Part shown: positions 1 through 5,835 of the stretch, in pieces | How positions within the stretch are numbered: the stretch's first letter is position 1 | Layout: every line of letters begins with the position of its first letter | Source: Temnopleurus reevesii | Taxonomy: Eukaryota > Echinodermata > Echinoidea > Temnopleuroida > Temnopleuridae | Assembly: GCA_036244855.1 (NCBI GenBank) | Contig: BQKZ01008601.1 | Span: 8,937-24,378, forward strand | DNA length: 15,442 bases | Reading direction: 5' to 3' | The notes under the pieces: generated by a model | Database searches by the model: none | What the model was told of the DNA's origin: nothing | What the model saw: the letters and a program-made list of their open reading frames with translations, nothing else | Program-made: the position numbers and the translations under genes

Positions 1-6
1 ACCTCG

Positions 7-37
7 CCCCGCCCCCCCCCCCCCCCCCCCTCCCCCC
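7..37. repeat. Poly-C low-complexity tract
   Basis: An almost pure cytosine run, broken only by one G (11) and one T (31), lies at the window edge. It is simple-sequence DNA with no sign of function. Its length is likely to vary and may be unreliable in sequencing. Confidence 0.9.
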
Positions 38-81
38 TCAATCCAATCCATTCCAGTTTAGGCAGGATTGTAAATATAATA

Positions 82-880
82 AATAACTAGAAATTGCGCG
101 CTCGGCGAGTTGTACAGCCGAGCACATGTATCCTCCGAACCGACAGCATTGCACTGTTGTGGGTTTTATTACTGTCCACTTAGTCCAGTTGAGGACTGAG
201 TGTTCTGATAGCACCCACCTCTGCATATTCACTTACACTGTACACACAGGGACTGCACAGCACTCAACCACAGAGTCCTTACATAACCCTCTAATATGTA
301 TACCCCTCTGATCGCGCCTCAATGGTATGAGGATTATGTAAGGACTCTGTGGTTGAGTGCTGTACAGTTCCTGTGTATACAGTGTAAGTGAATATGCAGA
401 GGTGGGTACTATCACAACACTCAGTCCTTAACTGGACTACTGTCCACTGAACCAGGTTGGTGATGTATGTTGTTGTACCAATATTCCTTTACATCATGGT
501 TACCATAGCAGCCAGGTCTCCGCCCCACACCAAAATCAATAGGCTTCATCCTCTTTCCTTAATACACCTTCATACCAAACTTGAAAATGACTGGATAAGA
601 ACTCGGATCTGTAGAGCGTTCACAAGTTAATATTACCTATTTGTTTACATCAGAGTTACCATTGCAACCAGGTCCCTGTCCCACAACAAAATTAATAGGC
701 TCAATTCGTCCTCACACCATAAGACACCTTCATATTAAATTTGAAAATAATCGGATAAGAACTTGGATATGTAGAGCGTTCATAAGGTAATATTAACTAT
801 TTGTTTACATCGTGGTTACCATGGCAAACAGGTCCCCGCCCCACACCAAAATTAATAGGCTTTGTCTTCTCTCCATGAGA
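82..880 (+). repeat. Left inverted arm with ~158-bp subrepeats
   Basis: After a unique outer part, the arm contains about 2.5 tandem units starting near 488, 644 and 804 (spacing 156 and 160). Each unit reads TTTACATC, GGTTACCAT, CCGCCCCACACCAAAATCAATAGG, then a TTCATA-AAATTTGAAAAT-GGATAAGAACT block and GTAGAGCGTTCA. The arm is interrupted by the hairpin MITE at 181-439. The inner limit near 870-880 abuts the LINE reverse-transcriptase remnant. It has no coding capacity. Confidence 0.75.
181..439. mobile_element. Hairpin MITE, copy 1, with 9-bp TSD
   Basis: A 259-bp, almost fully self-complementary element begins TAGTCCAGTT and ends AACTGGACTA. The direct repeat CTGTCCACT flanks it at 172-180 and 440-448. 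The right arm of the enclosing fold-back element carries the same surrounding sequence with no insertion (around 4040-4075), which acts as an internal empty site and fixes the borders. The arms are about 120 bp each around a loop near 300-335. There is no transposase, so it must be mobilised in trans. A 9-bp duplication with long inverted ends suggests a Mutator-like (MULE) source, but the family is not recognised. A second copy is at 6309-6574. Confidence 0.9.
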
Positions 881-1060
881 TTATGTATCTTTAATGTATA
901 CATAGATACATTTTTCAAAAAAATTTGAGAAAATTGTGAGTAATGAAATAGGCCAATAATTAGAAAAGTTGTCCTTTTGTCCCTATTTAAAAACAGGAAT
1001 AACCTTAGCAATTTTCATTTGTTGAGGAACGATACCTCGCTCAATACATGCATTAACTAG
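864..1060 (-). pseudogene. LINE reverse transcriptase fragment
   Basis: Read from 1060 downward, one frame gives about 60 residues of a non-LTR retrotransposon reverse transcriptase. It includes GIVPQQMKIAKVIPVFK, a UAG stop, then NFSNYWPISLL and FFEKCIY, matching the usual KIAKVIPxFK...NYRPISLLP..SKxFEKxIY block of CR1/L2/Jockey-type LINEs. The usual Arg of NYRPIS is Trp here. Both the stop and this change mark a dead copy. The fragment ends at the fold-back arm on one side and at the TGCCTCCGCC element on the other. It probably belonged to the same LINE as the endonuclease piece at 1868-2300. Confidence 0.8.
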
Positions 1061-1174
1061 ATGAATCCTCGACCGCGCACGGTCAAAATTTATGCCTCCG
1101 CCATCACGCAATCAGAAAGATGTACGGCTTGTTCCATGCCATCAGAAATCAAAAACATTTTACAAATTTTGGGC

Positions 1175-1790
1175 ACTGCCACCTTTGATCCCATGAACTC
1201 AAAATCTCATCAGTTCTTCCTCACATGCTTATACATAATTGAGCTACACACTTTAAGTTTGAAAGAAATTGATTCAATTTTTCTGTTATAAGTTATAACA
1301 ATATCGAGCTATATCGGTTGACTTTGTACAAGTTTTCTGCCCGGTGACCTTTGACCTTTGACCCACTGAACCCCAAATCTATTCAGTTCATCCTCACATG
1401 CTTATACATATTTGAGTCAAGTTTGGTCAAAATCTTTACAGCAGTTCTGAACTTATTGCAGTAACAAGCTATTTTGGGTGATTTTTAACAGGTTTTTGGC
1501 CCTGTGACCTTTGACCTTTGACCCACTGAACCCAAAATCTAATCAGTTCATCCTCTTATGCTTATACATACTTGAGCCAAGTTTCGTCAAAATCTGTACA
1601 GCAGTTCTGAACTTATTGCGGCAACAATCTATTTTTGGTGATTTTTTACAAGTTTTTTTGCCCTGTGGCCTTTGACCTTTGACCCACTGAACCCAAAATC
1701 TAATCATTTCATCCTCACATGCTTATACATACTTGAGCCAAGTTTGGTCAAAATCCGTCCAGTAGTTTTGAACTTATCGCGGTAACAAGG
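1175..1790 (+). repeat. Tandem ~160-bp repeat array (about 4 units)
   Basis: Units contain TGACCTTTGACC, CCCACTGAACCCAAAATCTA, TTCATCCTCACATGCTTATAC, TTGAGCCAAGTTTGGTCAAA and GCAGTTCTGAACTTATTGC. The TGACCTTTGACC start recurs at 1346, 1506 and 1667, giving spacings of 160 and 161. A more diverged unit starts near 1175. It is non-coding and lies wholly inside the TGCCTCCGCC element. Confidence 0.85.
1345..1685 (-). promoter_or_regulatory. DR1-type nuclear-receptor motifs in each 160-bp unit
   Basis: On the minus strand, motifs at 1345-1364 and 1505-1524 read GGGTCA A AGGTCA A AGGTCA. These are three half-sites spaced by one base and so contain the perfect DR1 AGGTCAAAGGTCA. The copy at 1666-1685 has one altered half-site. 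DR1 is the recognised binding arrangement for HNF4, RXR heterodimers and COUP-TF. The sequence match is direct; any activity is inference. Confidence 0.5.
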
Positions 1791-1867
1791 TCCGGAAGGA
1801 CGCACGGACGGACAACCCAAAAACATAATGCCTCCGGCACCACCTTACGGTGGCGGAGGCATAAAAA

Positions 1868-2300
1868 TATTAGACAATGTTCTACAAATGATGTGAATAA
1901 TTCTCCTTACTACATTACAATTAATATTATCAAATTTCTACAAAAAGACTTTCACATATGGGGTTTAAACATAGAAATGTCACTGCGTGATACATATTTC
2001 ACATCATTTCTGATTGCAAATGAAACACCTCCACCTTTTTTAACACTAAGATTTGCTTTCTATATTATAGCCTTCGATATAATATTTGTTTCTTACAAGC
2101 CCATCAAGCCATGTTTCAGTAAAAGCTAATAATCCAAATGAATGTTTTAAGGAGGAGAGTAATTCCATTATATTATCATAACGTTAAGGCAAGCTGCGGT
2201 AATTTATGTGTAAAAGTGTAAAGGCATTGGTTTTGTTCATTTCTTTCTATAAGTAGAGTCATTTTCAACCTCCTCTTCTAAAATATCAGATTGAGTGATG
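1868..2300 (-). pseudogene. LINE endonuclease (5' part of ORF2) fragment
   Basis: Read from about 2300 downward, broken frames give an acidic lead-in, then LLHINYRSL, DNIMELLSSLKHSFGLLAFTETWL and YYIEGYNIE. A shifted frame resembling a glycine-rich GGGVSFAIRNDVKY block follows. This is the start of the AP-like endonuclease of CR1/L2/Jockey-type LINEs (LHINxRSL...ETWL...GYN...GGGV). Stops and at least two frameshifts break it. It lies in the correct order and strand relative to the reverse-transcriptase piece at 864-1060, with the intervening ~1 kb lost and the TGCCTCCGCC element in between. Confidence 0.65.
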
Positions 2301-2731
2301 GCAAGAATAAGAATACATAAAAGTGGAACAAGTAATGAAACATTTTATAAATTGCACTGTTGGAAAGTGTATGCAGATGTCATACTAATATGGTTGATAC
2401 AAAAATAGAAATAGATCATAAAGGTTATTGCCAAGATGATCTAAAAATCGGAGTTATAGTACATTAAGAAAACAACAGAAAAATGAATTGGCATTGTGAA
2501 AGTTAAAATGCCTTGCCTAGAGACTATTTCAAGACAATATTGGAGTTGTGGTAAGTTTATTAAAAATGTAGCAAAAGGAGAGAAAACAAACAAACAAACC
2601 GAGAGTCATAATGACTCATAAGATAAGATATCGTAGGCACTATTGCAGCCTGGCAAGATCAGCTTCAGAGGATATGATGATTTTCACAGTTTTTTTACCA
2701 GTCTAGTGGTCTTCACTTCAGCATAAATCCT
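2301..2731. other. AT-rich stretch without recognisable gene
   Basis: No open frame of note and no recognised repeat was found. It could be the upstream part of the decayed minus-strand LINE. A short palindrome, GAGTCAT-A-ATGACTC, lies near 2603-2617 and includes an AP-1-like TGACTCA; at this length it may be chance. Confidence 0.5.
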
Positions 2732-2763
2732 ATTATATTATGGGTCAAAAATGTATTTATCAG

Positions 2764-3012
2764 TGATTGGTTAAAACACTTTCACGTGATTGAATATAAT
2801 TTCGACTAGTTTGGGAACTTGGCCCAAAAAATTACTATGTGAGAAAATGACGTAGGTTCATGACGATATTTACGTCACTACTTCACATAGTAAAAATATG
2901 TAGGGAAATTACGTCACATTCACGACGGTTCAACATGAACTTTTGTGTGCGATCAGTGTGTGCGAACTTCACCCGCGAGCGCCAGCTTGTGATCAGTCAT
3001 CGCTCATTCAAG
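2764..3012 (+). promoter_or_regulatory. Promoter-like region with CCAAT, E-box and CRE-type motifs
   Basis: Directly upstream of the exon ATG are ATTGGTT (an inverted CCAAT box, near 2766), CACGTG (2783-2788), TGACGTA (2848-2854), TACGTCA (2871-2877) and TTACGTCA (about 2908-2915). The first two CRE-like motifs sit inside an inverted repeat whose outer arms are TTACTATGTGA (2832-2842) and TCACATAGTAA (2883-2893). The ATG itself lies in AAGATGGCGGCC, the YY1-type initiator context typical of TATA-less animal promoters. The motifs are seen directly; promoter function is inferred. Confidence 0.5.
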
Positions 3013-3277
3013 ATGGCGGCCTCCACTTCCCGGAGATTTGGTCAGTTTTCTGACGAGGATTTAGAAGATTTCATCACTTCAATGGATAGTGAAAACACAA
3101 AAAAAGCAGATAAAGTACGGGATGTCCGTCTTCAGAGAATTCTGTTCGGAAGTGGGTGTCAATTTTGAGGAATTTTGAGGATTTGAACAATATTCTTGTG
3201 AACAAAAACTTATTCACAGAGTCTCTGTAAGTATTTACAGAGACCAAATCAATCGACAAGAGACCATCTAGTCTAAG
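3013..3277 (+). pseudogene. First exon resembling Crypton/DUF3504 (KIAA1958/QRICH1-like) gene, frameshifted
   Basis: From the ATG at 3013 the frame reads MAASTSRRFGQFSDEDLED followed by DSENTKKADK. This matches the start I recall for the large animal family of Crypton-derived DUF3504 proteins (an F-SDEDLE block followed by SxNTKK). The upstream in-frame extension to 2860 lies in the promoter-like region and is unlikely to be translated. Two frame breaks follow. One is near 3110-3130, after which another frame gives VFREFCSEVGVNFE. The second is an exact 10-bp tandem copy of ATTTTGAGGA (about 3161-3181), after which EDLNNILVNKNLFTESL is read. A stop follows near 3228. The tyrosine-recombinase domain would lie in later exons, none of which is visible. 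Probably a dead or captured copy. Confidence 0.5.
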
Positions 3278-3283
3278 GTAAGC
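3278..3283 (+). other. Consensus 5' splice donor (AAG|GTAAGC)
   Basis: CTAAG|GTAAGC matches the metazoan donor consensus and ends the Crypton-like exon. No matching downstream exon is present before the next mobile element at 3329. This suggests that the gene was truncated or that the exon was captured. Confidence 0.45.
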
Positions 3284-3328
3284 TTTGTTTTTATTTTATT
3301 TGAGCAATTTTTTTACCCATAATATAAA

Positions 3329-3496
3329 ACAAATATACCTTGCCTTGATTTCGACTTTCTCGTTCAAACTATGGGCCTCGGTGCCTCCAAAAGTACTATT
3401 TACTTCGGGGCTGTGCCCCTCAGCAAATAGTACTTTTTGGTCAGCACCTCTTCCCATAGCTTGAACGAGAAAGTCTCAAGGCAATGTATATTTGTA
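3329..3496. mobile_element. 168-bp hairpin (MITE-like) element
   Basis: The left arm (ACAAATATAC, CTTGCCTTGA, GACTTTCTCGTTCAA, CTATGGG, AAAGTACTATTT) is repeated in inverse order on the right, with a short loop near 3412. The ends are ACAAATATAC and GTATATTTGT. There is no coding capacity. No clear flanking duplication is seen, so the exact ends and family are open. It abuts the splice donor region of the Crypton-like exon. Confidence 0.65.
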
Positions 3497-3574
3497 CACC
3501 ATCACTCGTCCAAGCACAGACCACTTTGGAAGAGTTTTCTTTCACTGTTTTGAAGACCTTGCGATACAGGTTTT

Positions 3575-4147
3575 GGTTTTTCATCGAGATCTTCCTGTAA
3601 TTTTAAATTTGATGTGAAGGTGTCTGGTGGATAGCAGATGAACCCTATTGATTTTGGTGTGGGGCGGAGTTCTGGTTGCCATGGCAACCATGATTTAATA
3701 GAAATAGTTATTACCTTATGAACGCTCTACAGGTCCGAGTTCTTATCCGATTATTTTCAAATTTAATCTCTTGGTGTCTTATGGAGAGAGGACGAAGCCT
3801 CTTAATTTTAGTATGTGCGGGCAGGGGCCTGGTTGCCATGGTAACCATGATGTAAACAAATAGGTAATATTAACTTGTGAATGCTCTACAGGTCCGAGTT
3901 CTTATCCAGTCATGCTCATGTTTGATATGAAGGTGTATTAAGGAAAGAGGATGAAGCTTATTGATTTTGATGTGGGGCGGTGACCCGGTTGCTATGGTAA
4001 CCATGATATAAAGAATAGTGGTACAACAACATACACCACCAACTTATTTCAGTTGACAGTAATAAACCCATAACAGTGCAATGCTGTTGCTGCGAGGATA
4101 CATGTGCTCGGCTTCGCAACCCGCAGAGCGCGCAATTTCTAGTTATT
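3575..4147 (-). repeat. Right inverted arm with ~158-bp subrepeats
   Basis: This is the reverse complement of the left arm at 82-880. It carries the CACACCAAAATCAATAGG / GGTTACCAT / GTAGAGCGTTCA subrepeats in inverse orientation and ends at CGCGCAATTTCTAGTTATT. It lacks the 259-bp MITE present in the left arm and therefore preserves the pre-insertion sequence. It is non-coding. Confidence 0.75.
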
Positions 4148-4194
4148 AATAGGGAAGGTACTTTTCTTTTGTGTTCATGAAGCTATCACAAAGG

Positions 4195-4850
4195 CTTGAA
4201 AGCATTTTTGTCAAAAATCCTTCGTCCTTTCTGCTCATAATGAATGCTCTGTCTCATCACTGCCAAAATGGTTTGCGACTCATTTACAAAGAAGTCTGGA
4301 TGCATGCTGACAACCACTGGCAATACGTGACACTGCAACTTAGGGGCACCGTTAAGTAAATACCAAAAGTTGGCCTCATGAGAGAAAAATTGGTGATGTG
4401 TGCCAGCAGAATTTAATCAAAAGTCTCCAACTTTAATTGTAATATTCTGTGCTGCTATCATCATAGTTTGCAACTCCATCAACAGGGAAGATGGATAATG
4501 ATGACCACCAGCCGGCAATTCAATCATATATGACACCTAAATTTAATGGCACTTTTATGTACATACCAAACGTCAACCAGTCAGATTGAATTTGTGTCAG
4601 GTGGCACTTGAATTCAATTAAAGATCCAAACTTGCTGTAAATGTTATGTTTCATCTCAGTTCGCGACTCCAAAAGAGTTAAGATAAATGCTCATACAGAC
4701 CAGCAATAAATGGCATTGAAACTGTGTAGTGATATTGCATGAATACCAACATTCAACCTCGCCACAGCAGAGTAATGTTACACAATGAAAAGGTTCCAAC
4801 TTACTAACATTGTAAGAGGTAAAAGTTGTATTCAATTTTAGTTCAGTATG
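4195..4850 (+). repeat. Degenerate ~195-bp tandem repeat (3 units plus part)
   Basis: Three diverged units can be aligned by eye on GTTTGCGACT (4271), GTTTGCAACT (4466) and GTTCGCGACT (4659), giving spacings of 195 and 193. Each is preceded by a GAATTTAATCAAA-GTCTCCAACTT-like block and followed by ATGCTGAC/CACTGGCAAT and a conserved CATACCAAA-GTCAACC-like block. A partial fourth unit may begin near 4785. It is non-coding and its origin is unknown. Confidence 0.5.
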
Positions 4851-5284
4851 AGGTTTATATTTGTCCTTTACAGTATTTGCATTTTGCACCCCTTAGATTT
4901 TCAAATGGTTTCTCCCTAGAATCTGTTCTGCATATTCTTTGATCTCCTCATTTGCATCTCATTATCCATTCCATGTCAGCCATACATCTCTCCACTTCCA
5001 CATGTCATTCTCATTGTTCTTTCATGCTTGAGTTCTCCACAACTTCTGCCTTGCCAACAGTACTTTTCCATCATCACATTGCTCTATTGTTCAGTTGTCA
5101 TTTTTATTGAAAGCAATATCATGATCACCTTTTCCATGCTGTCTTATTGGTTCTTCTTATGAATGAGGTTCTTCAATTTCTAAAATGTACTGGTTCTTAT
5201 TTCTGATTGGTTTGTGGTGTATGATTTCCACACATGGAAATTACCCTGTACACTTCTATGATTTTGACCAGTGGAGAAGTGTTC
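4851..5284. other. Unannotated AT-rich flank of the Gypsy insertion
   Basis: No gene, repeat family or RNA was recognised. The last ~75 bp may be the first half of an old LTR that continues at 10941 beyond the Gypsy insertion; this rests only on length and on the primer-site-like motif downstream. Confidence 0.4.
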
Positions 5285-5289
5285 CCTGG
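5285..5289. other. Gypsy target-site duplication, left (CCTGG)
   Basis: CCTGG directly precedes the left LTR and is repeated exactly after the right LTR at 10936-10940. A 5-bp duplication is usual for Ty3/Gypsy integrases, and it confirms the element's borders. Confidence 0.85.
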
Positions 5290-5435
5290 TGCTGCATTGC
5301 TTTGTTGAGATGGACTGAATAGACTACTCATTTGAGGCAAGGAATAGGTCAAAATATTACTTCATGACTTTTTGGTATACTCTCGAGTGCATTGAGTATG
5401 GAATGCTAAATGTGTTTATGCATTAATATGAAATA
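5290..5435 (-). repeat. 3' LTR of the Gypsy element (146 bp)
   Basis: The plus strand begins TGCTGCATTGC, like the other LTR, and ends AAATA where its partner ends TAACA, so the expected terminal CA has mutated. Between about 5345 and 5355 a short sequence replaces a longer one in the partner LTR. The replacement removes the AATAAA (minus strand) that the 5' LTR has at 10853-10858. Confidence 0.9.
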
Positions 5436-5446
5436 TCCCTCCTTTT
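5436..5446 (-). other. Polypurine tract
   Basis: The minus strand reads AAAAGGAGGGA immediately before the 3' LTR. This is the expected position and composition for the plus-strand primer of an LTR retrotransposon. Confidence 0.85.
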
Positions 5447-5835
5447 ATAAAAAAAAAATGACAGAGGGATAATTCTGTAAATATATAGAATGAGTTATTT
5501 ATCTTTTCACCGAGTCCAAATGTTCTCATTATTTCATTGGTTTTCTTCTCGTACTTTCCAGTCTGTTATTGTCCAAAGTTCCATCTGTGTAGACTTGATA
5601 AATGTCAGTTTCATCTTCTGGTTTCAGCCTTAAACTGTTTTAAACTTGGCATTGTTTGCCTCGCAAGAACTTTGAACTCTGAAAAAAAACACAACTAACC
5701 TAAACCTAACCTTACAGATTGTCAGAGCGAGGGTGACAGATCTGATACAGATACCATGGGATTATTCTGCCCACGTTGTGGTAATCTGTTCCCTACACTG
5801 TCCTATAAAAATGTGGGTTTTCGCTTCCGGGTGTT
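5447..5835 (-). other. Gypsy 3' untranslated region
   Basis: About 390 bp lie between the integrase stop and the polypurine tract, with no open frame of note and no envelope-like segment. A short telomere-like run (minus strand GGTTAGGTTTAGGTTAG, near 5695-5712) is present; three degenerate units are too few to call telomeric. Confidence 0.7.

Larger units (their letters stand above)
1089..1865. mobile_element. TGCCTCCGCC-ended non-autonomous element
   Basis: The ends form inverted repeats, TTTATGCCTCCGCCA at 1089 and its reverse complement ending at 1865. The right end also forms its own hairpin (ATGCCTCCGGC ... GGCGGAGGCAT, 1838-1862), preceded by a GGAAGGACGCACGGACGGAC motif. The body is a ~160-bp tandem array. 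No protein is encoded. I recall this repeat type being abundant in marine animal genomes, but the family name is not certain. It separates two parts of a minus-strand LINE, so it inserted after the LINE. No clear target duplication can be assigned. Confidence 0.65.
2735..3326. mobile_element. Possible TIR-bounded segment carrying a promoter and exon
   Basis: TATATTATGGGTCAAAAA at 2735 is matched in inverse orientation by TTTTTTACCCATAATATA ending at 3326, with one or two mismatches. Between these ends lie a promoter-like region and a Crypton-like first exon with a splice donor. The ends might be terminal repeats of a DNA element that carries a gene fragment, but they are short, no target duplication is clear, and another hairpin begins immediately at 3329. 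Treat the borders as tentative. Confidence 0.35.
82..4147. mobile_element. Fold-back-like composite element with long inverted arms
   Basis: The two ends are long inverted copies of each other. The outermost match is AATAACTAGAAATTGCGCG at 82 and its reverse complement ending at 4147. Matching continues inward through the GAGGATACATGTGCTCGG block, the AGTAATAAACCC block, the GTTGTTGTACCA block and several ~158-bp subrepeats. AATA flanks both ends (78-81 and 4148-4151) and is a weak candidate target duplication. No transposase is visible between the arms. The interior holds LINE debris, a TGCCTCCGCC element, a Crypton-like exon and a hairpin element, so this is either a large non-autonomous fold-back transposon or two inverted copies of one repeat that trap other insertions. 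Confidence 0.55.

Noticed and set aside
1070..1083. Palindrome GACCGCGCACGGTC
   Set aside because: A 5-bp stem near an element border; too short to assign meaning.
5695..5712. Telomere-like run (TTAGG-type on the minus strand)
   Set aside because: Only about three degenerate units inside the Gypsy 3' untranslated region; too short and irregular for a telomeric array.
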